Below, one piece after another: positions 52,435 to 60,940 of a stretch of DNA of 64,000 bases. Within the stretch, counting starts at the first letter, position 1; the number at the start of each line of letters is the position of its first letter. The DNA lies in assembly GCA_041395565.1 (NCBI GenBank), contig JAWLAI010000005.1:124001-188000 (forward strand), written 5' to 3'. The DNA is from Pseudomonadota bacterium. Lineage in GTDB: Bacteria; Pseudomonadota; Gammaproteobacteria; UBA9214. Made by a program: the position numbers and the translations under genes. The notes under the pieces are model-generated. The model searched no databases. It was not told the origin of the DNA and saw nothing but the letters and a program-made list of their open reading frames with translations.

Positions 52435-54162
52435 TCAGTTCTCCGCGTCGAGGGCTGTGATGATAGCGCCGGGCCGCAGCGGCAGAGGCCCGGCATGACA
52501 GTAGCGCCGCGCATGGGCAGGCAGGGCATCGAGTGATTTGAGATAACGGAAGCACTGCCCGCTCTGGTTCTGTTCCACCACCAGCAGGGTTTCGGCGCCG
52601 GCAAGCGCGGCGCGCAACGCTTCGACCTGCAGGGGCGCGAGCAGGCGCAGCGCGATCACCCGGGTCGGACGGCCGGCGGCGGTAAGGCGCGCGGCCGCCT
52701 CGAACACCGCACCGGCGCTCGACCCCCAGGTCAGCAGGCAGACCGCACCGGTGCCGCGCTGCACTGCCCAGTGCTCGCCGTAATCGAAATCCGTCAGCTT
52801 GCGCAGGCGCTTCTCCAGCTGTTCTGCATGGTCGTGTGGCAGACTGGACGGTGTGCCCAGGGCGTTGTGCTCGAGACCGTCGCCGGTGTACATGCCCGCG
52901 GGCGTGCCGGGGATCGCCATCGGCGATATGCCATCCGCGGTGATGCGGTAACGCCGGTATGCTGCGCCGGGTGTCCCCGCTGTCACCCGCTGCAGTTCCC
53001 CCGCGCAGTGTTCGGGCGGATCGACCACGCCGCGCGCCTGGCCGAGCAACTGGTCGCTGAGCACGATGGCGACCGTCTGCAGGTGCTCGGCTAGCTGCAC
53101 CGCCCACTGCGTCGTGAACGCGCAGTCGCGGATATCCAGCGCGGCCAGCACCAGGTGCGGGGCGTCGCCGTGGAAGCCGTACAACGCGATATTGAGATCC
53201 GCCTGCTCGGACTTGGTCGGTATGCCGGTGGACGGGCCGCCGCGCATCACGTTCACCACCACCACCGGGGTCTCGCTGGCGATGGCCAGTCCCAGGCCTT
53301 CGCTCATCAGGCTCAGACCCGGCCCCGACGTGGCCGTCAGCGCGGGCACACCGCCGAAGGACGCGCCGATGATCATGTTCACCGAGGCGAGTTCATCCTC
53401 TGCCTGCAGCAGCGCACCGCCGGCCTGCTCCAGCCGTGGCGCCAGCCATTCCAGCATCTCGCTCGCCGGGGTGATGGGATAGGCCGCCACCAAGCGCACG
53501 CCGGCGCGGATCGCACCCAGCCCGCTGGCCTCGTTGCCGCTGATGTTCCAGCGTTCCGGCGCGCCGTCGACGCTGTCGGCCGCGGGCAGCACGGTCTCGC
53601 CGCCGGCAAAGGCGGCGCGCACGCAGGTCAGTGCGGCCTGCACCACGTCCGCGCCTTTGTGCCGCAGCACCTTGCGCACGGCGGTCTCGATGACAGCCAG
53701 CGGCAGACCGGCGACGGCGGCGGTGGCACCGAGCGCCGCCATGTTCACACGCCCGCCAGCGACCGCATCGGCATACTGCCGGAACGGGATCTCGAGTACC
53801 CGGGCGCCGCAGGCAGCGAGACCTTCCGGTACCGGCCCGAGCGCGGGATCGGTCAGGATGACGCTGTCCCGGCCCAGCGGAATCTCGTCGAGAAAACGGT
53901 TGATGTTGTTCCAGTCCAATCCCACCAGGACATCGAACATGTCACCCATGCAGGTAACCGGCCGCGCGGCATAGCGCAGCATGGCGGCGGATTCGCCGCC
54001 GCGGATCTGCGGCCCGGCCGAGCGGGTCATCAGCCCGTAATGCCCGGCTGCCGCCACGGCCGCCAGCAGGATCTGGCCCGCCGTCAACGCACCGCTGCCG
54101 CCGGAACCGGTGATCGCGATCGCGCGGGCCTGTCCGCCGCTGTCCGCTATCGATGTTTGCAT
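52435..54162 (-). CDS. korA: 2-oxoacid:ferredoxin oxidoreductase, fused gamma-alpha subunit
   Basis: 575 residues. N-terminal gamma domain (GSGGSGALTAGQILLAAVAA, 1-190) fused to the alpha domain (YPITPASEMLEWLAPRLEQA, then GPGLSLMSEGLGLAIASETP and MRGGPSTGIPTKSEQADLN). This is the two-gene form of OGOR/KGOR. First gene of a korA-korB-diiron operon. The frame is open to 54303, but the ATG at 54162 starts the domain. Confidence 0.88.
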   Translation of the reverse strand: MQTSIADSGGQARAIAITGSGGSGALTAGQILLAAVAAAGHYGLMTRSAGPQIRGGESAAMLRYAARPVTCMGDMFDVLVGLDWNNINRFLDEIPLGRDSVILTDPALGPVPEGLAACGARVLEIPFRQYADAVAGGRVNMAALGATAAVAGLPLAVIETAVRKVLRHKGADVVQAALTCVRAAFAGGETVLPAADSVDGAPERWNISGNEASGLGAIRAGVRLVAAYPITPASEMLEWLAPRLEQAGGALLQAEDELASVNMIIGASFGGVPALTATSGPGLSLMSEGLGLAIASETPVVVVNVMRGGPSTGIPTKSEQADLNIALYGFHGDAPHLVLAALDIRDCAFTTQWAVQLAEHLQTVAIVLSDQLLGQARGVVDPPEHCAGELQRVTAGTPGAAYRRYRITADGISPMAIPGTPAGMYTGDGLEHNALGTPSSLPHDHAEQLEKRLRKLTDFDYGEHWAVQRGTGAVCLLTWGSSAGAVFEAAARLTAAGRPTRVIALRLLAPLQVEALRAALAGAETLLVVEQNQSGQCFRYLKSLDALPAHARRYCHAGPLPLRPGAIITALDAEN

Positions 54163-54369
54163 GGATTTACCGGTCGGTGGATTGGCGTGTTTAGCATTAT
54201 CACGGGCAGTAACGGCAGGGGAACTGGCCACTGCGTTAGATCCTAGAACATTAGACGCGGCCTGTCCGCAGTTATTCGGGCTGCCGCCCGCCGGCGGCGG
54301 CATTGTCTAACTCGCCGGACCTTGTCTGCGTGGTTCAAATCCCGGGCAATCCTTGCCGATACCGCGCGT

Positions 54370-55065
54370 ATGAGCACACTGACTGACCACGGCACCACCC
54401 GACCTGCCACGACGCCGGCTTCCCGGACACAGACACTGCCGCTGCCCCTGCGCCTTGCGAATGCGCTGCCCGACGCGGTGACGGCAGGCATTTTTCTTTC
54501 CGCCTGGATCGCGCCGTTCGCATGGCGTGCGACCCTGGTGTCGGAGCTGATGCTGGTGATGCTGGTCGAATTCATCCTGATTCATGCCGCCCCGTTCCTG
54601 GGTGGTGTCGTACTGGCTGACGGCGAGCCCCTGCGCCAGCGCCTCAGGCTGTTTGCAGGCCTGACCGTCCTCTACAGTGTCTTCATCGCTGGCTTCGCGC
54701 TGCCTTTCAAGTCGTGGTGGCCGGTACTCGCGTTCACCTGGCTGGCCGGCGCCAAGCTGGTCCTGCTGCTCGGCGGCAGGCAACACGGCACGCATGACCG
54801 GCAACGCATGCGCGGCTATTGGGGTGCATCCGTAGGGTTCTATCTACTGGCGGTACTGGCCACGTTGTTCCTGCCCGTACCGGAATTCGGCATCACCCGG
54901 CATGGCGCCGCCTACGGTATCCCGGGCAGCGGCGCATGGGTCAGCCATCCCCATACCGTGATCTCGGCGGGCTGCCTGTACTTCGGACTCCTGGCCCTCA
55001 CCAAGATGCTGGAACGACCGGCATGGTGGCGCGCCAGCGGACCGGGGACTGCGGAGACGGCCTGA
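54370..55065 (+). CDS. Six-helix membrane protein of unknown function
   Basis: 231 residues with about six transmembrane helices and no recognised family. Divergent from korA across about 200 bp. Start at ATG 54370 after a weak site. Confidence 0.6.
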   Translation: MSTLTDHGTTRPATTPASRTQTLPLPLRLANALPDAVTAGIFLSAWIAPFAWRATLVSELMLVMLVEFILIHAAPFLGGVVLADGEPLRQRLRLFAGLTVLYSVFIAGFALPFKSWWPVLAFTWLAGAKLVLLLGGRQHGTHDRQRMRGYWGASVGFYLLAVLATLFLPVPEFGITRHGAAYGIPGSGAWVSHPHTVISAGCLYFGLLALTKMLERPAWWRASGPGTAETA

Positions 55066-55405
55066 GGGCGGCTCGCTGGCGGGAGCGCCTGCCTGCCGCT
55101 GCGGCATCCCCCGTCTCATCCCATGGGCCGGATGCGGGCAAACGCCACACCGCACTGGCGCAGCACTGGCCTTCCGTATCCGGCAGGATCATGCACCGAT
55201 GCCTCCGGTAGCACTGTTCTGCCGCGCGCCCCGGCACCCTGCGGCAGCACGCCGCCGGATGATTGCACGCCCGCCCGTTTCCGCAGCTGCCGGAGCAGTT
55301 GTACACGAACAGCCTTTACCGGATGATTGCCATGACGGCGGCCTGCCGGACCCAGGGAGTCTGACCGCTTTGCTGTCACGGCTACCGTCCGCCACCGGGA
55401 GAGTT
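55066..55405. other. Intergenic region
   Basis: About 340 bp; frames here do not continue into recognisable domains. Nothing else seen. Confidence 0.3.
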
Positions 55406-57139
55406 ATGCAGTTCTCAGCGTCCACACAGCAGCAGGTCGACCGCGATCTGAATCACAGAACCCGGCCAGGCATCGTCGTGTATTTCCTGGCGTGGCTGTG
55501 TGTCGTCATTCTTTCCGATGTCGCGGAATTCAACCCCGTGCTGGTGTACGCCACGGGTGCGTACCTGTTCGCGCTGGTGTTCATTCGATACGCGCTGTAC
55601 CGGCTGTTCGACCGCCTGTATGCGGCGAACCCGGCGCGCTGGCGCGCGCTGTTCCTCGCAGGCATCATCCTCACGGCATTGCCCTGGAGTCTGTTCTCCG
55701 CCTGGTGCATCGTCCACTTCGGCCACAGCTTCGAGTCCGCCATCATCCTGGTATCTGTCACGATGTTCTGCGCCGGCAGCATTTACGGCTTCGCCCCGAG
55801 CCAGTCCCTGCTCAGGCTGTATACCCTGATCGTGGCAGGACCCTCCGTGCTCGTGCTGCTCTGGATGCAGACCACCGCCTCGGTGTCGCTGGCCGTCTTC
55901 GACATGATATTCGTCATTGTACTGCTCGGTGTCGGCAGGAATGCATCCCTCGACTACATGACGCACCTGCACGCCGAGGCGCTGGAGCGGGCCACGGCAC
56001 GCGCCGAACTGGCCAACAAGGTGAAGGGCGAGTTCCTCGCCAACATGAGCCATGAGATCCGCACGCCACTGAACGCGGTGCTGGGCATAGCACGGATTGG
56101 GCAGCAGAAGTATCCGGGGCACGAATCGAGGCAACAGTTCGATCAGATCCTGGCATCGGGCAGGTTACTCAGCAGGCTGATCAACGATATTCTCGAGCTG
56201 TCCCGGATAGATGCCGGGAAGATCAGTATCGAAAGGCAGCCATTCTCGCTCCACGTCATGCTCGATGCGACCCTGGACATGGTGCGCCAGGCCGCAGGCG
56301 ACAAGGGCCTCGACCTGCAGCTGGTCAAGTCAGGCAGTCTGCCCGACTGGGTCAACGGCGACGCCCTGCGCCTGCAGCAGGTGCTCGTGAACCTGCTCAC
56401 GAATGCCATCAAGTTCACCCACCGCGGCGCGGTGACGCTGGAAGTCGCGCCTGGCGACGACGCGATAGCATTCCGGGTCGTCGATACCGGGATCGGCATG
56501 ACACCGGAGCAGCTTGCCCGCGTGTTCGAGCCGTTCGAGCAGGGCGACAGCTCCACGACACGTCTGTACGGCGGCACCGGGCTGGGCCTGACCATCAGTC
56601 GCGGCCTTGTCGAACACATGGGCGGCAAGATGGTCGCGCACAGCAGCCCGGGGAGCGGGAGCACGTTCCTGATCACCGTGCCCCTTGCCGCAACCGCGGC
56701 TCCGTGCCGGCCGGAAGCGGTCGTCGTCAGGGCTGACAGCGCGCCGGTCCTGGAAGGCCTGCGCGTGCTCGTTGCCGATGACGACGAGGTCAATCGCATC
56801 GTGATCGAGCACCTGCTCGAATCTGAAGGCGCGCAAGTCAGTTTCGCCGAGAACGGCCAGCAGGTCATGGACATCATTACGCGGGACAAAGACTTCGATG
56901 TCGTTCTGATGGATATCCAGATGCCGGTGATGGATGGCTATGCGGCCACGCGCCGGGTCAAGCTGATGGAGCCGGGCCTGCCTGTCATCGGGCTGACCGC
57001 GCATGCGCTGGCGGAGGACCGGGAAAAATGCCTGGCCGCCGGCATGTCCGACCATGTGACCAAGCCGGTGGACACGGTCCAATTGACCGCGGCGATCCTG
57101 GCACAGGTCAGGGCCGGCGCCATGAACGACGACCGATGA
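55406..57139 (+). CDS. Hybrid sensor histidine kinase
   Basis: 577 residues. About six transmembrane helices (25-190), a coiled coil (ERATARAELANKVKG), HisKA ANMSHEIRTPLNAVLG, HATPase (LLTNAIKFTH, DTGIGMT, GGTGLGLTI), then a receiver (VLVADDDEVN, VVLMDIQMPVMDG, conserved Lys in VTKPVD). Similar in plan to the kinase at 16877. GGGAGAG precedes the ATG. No partner regulator adjacent. Confidence 0.85.
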   Translation: MQFSASTQQQVDRDLNHRTRPGIVVYFLAWLCVVILSDVAEFNPVLVYATGAYLFALVFIRYALYRLFDRLYAANPARWRALFLAGIILTALPWSLFSAWCIVHFGHSFESAIILVSVTMFCAGSIYGFAPSQSLLRLYTLIVAGPSVLVLLWMQTTASVSLAVFDMIFVIVLLGVGRNASLDYMTHLHAEALERATARAELANKVKGEFLANMSHEIRTPLNAVLGIARIGQQKYPGHESRQQFDQILASGRLLSRLINDILELSRIDAGKISIERQPFSLHVMLDATLDMVRQAAGDKGLDLQLVKSGSLPDWVNGDALRLQQVLVNLLTNAIKFTHRGAVTLEVAPGDDAIAFRVVDTGIGMTPEQLARVFEPFEQGDSSTTRLYGGTGLGLTISRGLVEHMGGKMVAHSSPGSGSTFLITVPLAATAAPCRPEAVVVRADSAPVLEGLRVLVADDDEVNRIVIEHLLESEGAQVSFAENGQQVMDIITRDKDFDVVLMDIQMPVMDGYAATRRVKLMEPGLPVIGLTAHALAEDREKCLAAGMSDHVTKPVDTVQLTAAILAQVRAGAMNDDR

Positions 57140-57399
57140 TTGCCGCGCTGGGCAGCCGCTCCCCGCGCGGTATCGCACGGTGACACCTGCCTTATCCCGG
57201 CGGGCTGCACTCATCACCGGTCAAGCCAGGGTGCGGCGACGCACGACCTGGGTCCGGGGCCAGCCATCGGAGCTTCGACGCGCGCAACGCCGACACAACG
57301 AATACGGCAACGGACCTGCCGGGGGGGCGGGAACGGGGATGCAGCGCTAGCGCGCCGGATACCCCCGGTACCAGCTAACCGCGCCCCGACCCGGCACCG

Positions 57400-57795
57400 C
57401 TAAAAAGCCACGGAGCGGGTGACCGCCTCGCCGGCCATCTGCAGCGTCAGGTCGATAGAGCCGGTCGGTTGCGGGCTCGTCGTGGCGTCCCGGGTCGCGC
57501 TGGCATCCCCCTGTGCATCGGTTACAACGGTAAAGGGAAACAGCCAGGGGTACTGGACCGTCAATTCGGCACCTTCGACGGGCGCCCCGTTGCAGGTGAC
57601 ATTGACGGACACGGTCACGTGCCAGCGAAAAGCCATGCCTTCGATGCCGACGGTCGGGTTCATTACCACATCCTTCGCCTGGCATTCCGCGGCTGCCACG
57701 GTTACGGCAGGCGTGGCATCGTCATTGTCGTTGCCGCTACACGCAACGACAACCGGCGACAACATGCAAACGAAACAGAGGGTACGAAGCTTCAT
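57400..57795 (-). CDS. Lipoprotein with single Ig-like domain
   Basis: 131 residues. Lipobox VVAC (FVCMLSPVVVACSGND), then a beta-rich domain VTVSVNVTCNGAPVEGAELT ... FTVVTDAQGDASATRD typical of bacterial Ig-like/Big domains. GAGAGG lies 6 nt before the ATG at 57795; a longer frame lacks a signal. Confidence 0.72.
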   Translation of the reverse strand: MKLRTLCFVCMLSPVVVACSGNDNDDATPAVTVAAAECQAKDVVMNPTVGIEGMAFRWHVTVSVNVTCNGAPVEGAELTVQYPWLFPFTVVTDAQGDASATRDATTSPQPTGSIDLTLQMAGEAVTRSVAF

Positions 57796-58016
57796 GCCAA
57801 CCTCTCGCACGGCGGTAGAATGGACCTTGCCCGGCAACACACTCCCACATGCTACCAATGACTGCCCGTAATGCAAGAACATCGGCAGCAGACCGCGCCC
57901 TGCCGGGACGCACCCGGCAGCTTCCGCAGTTCGCCGGGGGGAAGGCCGGGATCGGATGCCGCCGATCCGTCTGCGTGCTGACGCAGCGATCGGGTCCGAC
58001 CCCGCCGGATGCGCGG

Positions 58017-58784
58017 CTATACGCCGGAAGATGCGGTACGCCCTGTGGTGGACCGCCGGGCGGGAAGCCGCGGCAGGAAGCGGCCGGTCTCGCGCCGGTA
58101 CCGCAGATAGCGCTGTCCGAATGACCGTATCAGATCCTGCTCTTCATGGTAGACACCGACCAGGATATACGCCGACATGCCGAGTGCAAACAGCAGGTGC
58201 CCCGCAGTCATCACCGGCGTGAACCAGATACCGACGAACACACCGGTCATGATGGGATGGCGAATATAGCGGTACAGTGCGGCGGTCTTGAACGGCAGGT
58301 GCGTGTACTCACGCCCGCGAAAATACAGCCATGCCTGACGCAGGCCGAACAGGTCGAAATGGTTGATCAGGCACGTGGCATACAGCACCAGCACCCAGCC
58401 CAGGATACCGCTGCCCAGCAGGATGTTGTGCAATACCGGACTATCGGCCTGCCAGAGCACCGTGGGCAGCGGCTGCCACAACAGGCAGAGCGTGAAGGTC
58501 ACCACGGCCGTGGCCAGCATGAAGGTGCTGCGTTCGGCGGCCCGCGGCAGCAGGCGGGTGAGCCAGCCCTTGAAACCGGGGCGCGCCATGATGCTGTGCT
58601 GCAGACCAAACAGCAGGATCAGCCCCAGATCAGCCACCACGGCTGCGATCGTACTGCCCGCCGCGCCCGAGTCTATCGATACCGGCACGAAGAGATTGAA
58701 CAGGAATGCAATCAGGTACAGCAGGGCTGCCACACCGAGTGCATAGTTGACCACGCTGTAGACAAGAACGCCGAGTCGTTTCAT
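58017..58784 (-). CDS. mddA: Methanethiol S-methyltransferase MddA-like
   Basis: 255 residues, six or seven transmembrane helices, isoprenylcysteine-methyltransferase-like fold. MddA methylates methanethiol with SAM to dimethyl sulfide. Matches include HSIMARPGFKGWLTRLLPRA, INHFDLFGLRQAWLY and YRYIRHPIMTGVFVGIWFTP (SAM site), then YHEEQDLIRSFGQRYLRYR. GGGGGT 7 nt before the ATG at 58784 favours it over the ATG at 58790. Divergent from an HxlR regulator with a two-site operator. Confidence 0.85.
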   Translation of the reverse strand: MKRLGVLVYSVVNYALGVAALLYLIAFLFNLFVPVSIDSGAAGSTIAAVVADLGLILLFGLQHSIMARPGFKGWLTRLLPRAAERSTFMLATAVVTFTLCLLWQPLPTVLWQADSPVLHNILLGSGILGWVLVLYATCLINHFDLFGLRQAWLYFRGREYTHLPFKTAALYRYIRHPIMTGVFVGIWFTPVMTAGHLLFALGMSAYILVGVYHEEQDLIRSFGQRYLRYRRETGRFLPRLPARRSTTGRTASSGV

Positions 58785-58887
58785 TTGCATTACCCCCAGA
58801 TATGTCGTGTTGCAGCGAACCTACGCTGCCTGGGATAAATCTAGCCACCGTCCCGGCGGCCCTCCACTCCGGATGCCGTAGTATCCT

Positions 58888-58904
58888 GCTACACTTTCTG
58901 TAGC
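58888..58904. promoter_or_regulatory. HxlR-type operator, site 1
   Basis: Palindrome GCTACA-CTTTC-TGTAGC between mddA and the HxlR gene; arms are perfect. Its centre is 21 bp from site 2, two helical turns. Confidence 0.65.
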
Positions 58905-58910
58905 AAACCA

Positions 58911-58923
58911 CTACATTGCGTAG
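58911..58923. promoter_or_regulatory. HxlR-type operator, site 2
   Basis: CTAC-ATTGC-GTAG, same half-site (CTAC/GTAG) as site 1 and on the same face of the helix. Likely bound by the adjacent regulator. Confidence 0.6.
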
Positions 58924-58945
58924 CTCGCCCCGGAGGGCCCGGCGC

Positions 58946-59629
58946 ATGGAATACGGACAGTTCTGCCCGATTGCCAAGGCCACTGAAATCCTTGGCGAAA
59001 AATGGACCATCCTGATCATCCGGGAACTGTTGATGGGCGGCCGCCGCTTCAACGAGCTGCAGCGCGGTCTGAGCCTGATTTCGCCGACCATCCTGTCGCG
59101 CCGGCTGGATGCACTGGTGGACCACGGACTGGTGATCCGGAAGAAGATCCCGGGACAGAAAGGCTTCGAATATTTCCCCACCGATTCCTGCCGGGAGCTG
59201 CAGCCGATTATCCTCGCCCTCGGCGAGTGGGGCATGCGCTGGGCGCAGCACAACCTCGGTGAGGACGATTACGATGTGGAACTGCTGATGCTGTACCTCA
59301 AGCGCAGCATCGTGCCGGACCGGCTGGTCGGCGACGAAACCGTGGTGCGGTTCCACTTCACGGACGCCGAGCAGTATCCGGACTGGTGGATCGTCGCCAA
59401 GGGAACCGACGTCGATCTCTGCATCAAGGATCCCGGCAAGGACATCGATGTCTATTTCACCACGGATATCCGGACCATGGTCGATATCTGGATGGGCAAA
59501 TCCACCTATCGCGCCGCCGTGCGCGACGGCGCCCTGAAACTGGTCGGCAGCACGGTCCTGACCCGCAATGTCACCCGCTGGATGAGCAACAGCCTGTTCG
59601 CCGGTCTGCCTGCCGCCAGCGAGATCTGA
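58946..59629 (+). CDS. HxlR-family regulator with C-terminal ligand-binding domain
   Basis: 227 residues, about twice a minimal HxlR. Winged helix CPIAKATEILGEKWTILIIR, RLDALVDHGLVIRKKI and wing; a C-terminal domain (FTDAEQYPDWWIVAKGTDVD, YFTTDIRTMVDIWMGKST) of the SCP2-like type. GGAGGG lies 8 nt before the ATG at 58946. Divergent from mddA; the tandem operator lies between. Confidence 0.85.
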   Translation: MEYGQFCPIAKATEILGEKWTILIIRELLMGGRRFNELQRGLSLISPTILSRRLDALVDHGLVIRKKIPGQKGFEYFPTDSCRELQPIILALGEWGMRWAQHNLGEDDYDVELLMLYLKRSIVPDRLVGDETVVRFHFTDAEQYPDWWIVAKGTDVDLCIKDPGKDIDVYFTTDIRTMVDIWMGKSTYRAAVRDGALKLVGSTVLTRNVTRWMSNSLFAGLPAASEI

Positions 59630-59711
59630 CCGCTGCAGCGGGCCGCCGGATCGCATGCCCGGATGACGGCAGTAAACTGTTCCCAAAATCCATACTTCAC
59701 GGACAACCCCA

Positions 59712-60599
59712 TTGCTTCTGGAACCCTGGATCTGGGCTGCACTCGCCAGCATGCTGCTCTACGTGGTCAAGGTGATGAGCGTCAGGATCTACTGCCGCGA
59801 CCTGGACGCGAACGCACTCGTGTTCTATTCACGCGCCTTTCCCGCCATCGCGCTGGTGCTGCCGGCGTATTACTCGGATTTCGTCATCACCGATCCGGTC
59901 CGGTTCTGGGGCGCTGCCGTGCTGGCGACGCTGCTCACGATCGGCGCCAGCACGCTGTACATCAGAGCCCTGCAGCAGGGCATGCTGGCAATAGTCGCGC
60001 CGGTGCAGGCCAGCATTCCGGTATTCATGATCCTGACGACGCTGCTGCTGTACCGGGAGGCGCCGGGCCCCGCGGAGTCGGGCCTGATACTGGTCGTCAC
60101 CGCGTCGGTATCCGCATCGGTCTACCAGGTGTCGCGGCATGCGCCGGCAGCGTACAAGAGCCAGGTGGTGCCGATGCTGTACTCGCTCAGCGCGGCGCTG
60201 CTCTATGGAATCTCCACCGTGGTCGACCGGGTGGCGCTGCAGGCGGTGGAGAACGGTACGTTCCTGTATGTACTGGTATGGAATACGCTGACCTTGCTGC
60301 TGATCGGCAGCCACCAGGCGCGGGCGGGGAAGCTGCTGACGCCACTGACACATCGGCGGCTGCCCGTGATCGTATTCATGGCGGCGGGCCTCGGCGCAAT
60401 GATCCTGCAGCAGTATGCGGTAGAATTGTCAGAGCGCATCCCCAACGCGGTGACCTACGTGAAGACGATCGTGCTGATGCACATCGGCATCGCCGCCCTG
60501 GCGGGACTGGTGTTACTGCGGGAGCGCCTATCCGTGGTATTGCTGCTCAGCAACCTGGTCACCCTGGGGGCCAGCGTCGCGCTGGTGCTCACGATCTGA
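59712..60599 (+). CDS. EamA-like (DMT superfamily) transporter
   Basis: 295 residues, ten hydrophobic helices in two halves (QASIPVFMILTTLLLYREAP in the first; KTIVLMHIGIAALAGLVLLR with the second RERL) as in drug/metabolite transporters. Substrate unknown. Start TTG at 59712 keeps the first helix; the first ATG (59751) would cut it. No strong ribosome site. Confidence 0.78.
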   Translation: MLLEPWIWAALASMLLYVVKVMSVRIYCRDLDANALVFYSRAFPAIALVLPAYYSDFVITDPVRFWGAAVLATLLTIGASTLYIRALQQGMLAIVAPVQASIPVFMILTTLLLYREAPGPAESGLILVVTASVSASVYQVSRHAPAAYKSQVVPMLYSLSAALLYGISTVVDRVALQAVENGTFLYVLVWNTLTLLLIGSHQARAGKLLTPLTHRRLPVIVFMAAGLGAMILQQYAVELSERIPNAVTYVKTIVLMHIGIAALAGLVLLRERLSVVLLLSNLVTLGASVALVLTI

Positions 60600-60940
60600 C
60601 GCGCCAGCGGAGGCAACAACACGTTTTCCTAATATTAGGGAACATCTGAATGATTGGGCAATGCGCGCGCAGCGCAGCAATCTCCCCTCATGAAATCAGT
60701 CGCTTGGAGATTGCTTTGTCACTGCGTCCCGCGCGAAGACAATTCGATCAGAGGGCCCCTGGGGTAATATCCATCCGCACCGGACGCACGCGTGTTAGCC
60801 AAAATCTATCGGCGTCATAGCGAATCCCGAATTGCCCGCTCCCGTCGGCGGAACTACATTCATCCTGTGTGATTTTCAACGGACCTCCGCAGTTGCTGCT
60901 GTGACGAGGCACAACATGACAAACAAGGAGTGAAACACCA
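60600..60940. other. Intergenic region upstream of katG
   Basis: About 340 bp. Contains the palindrome at 60628-60639; no gene recognised. AAGGAG lies 9 nt before katG. Confidence 0.35.
60628..60639. promoter_or_regulatory. 12-bp palindrome upstream of katG
   Basis: CCTAATATTAGG, perfect and flanked to TTCCTAATATTAGGGAA. About 300 bp before katG and 30 bp after the transporter. Could be an operator; regulator unknown. Confidence 0.35.

Noticed and set aside
54331..54350. tRNA-like T-arm (GGTTCAAATCC)
   Set aside because: No matching acceptor stem, anticodon arm or CCA within tRNA distance.
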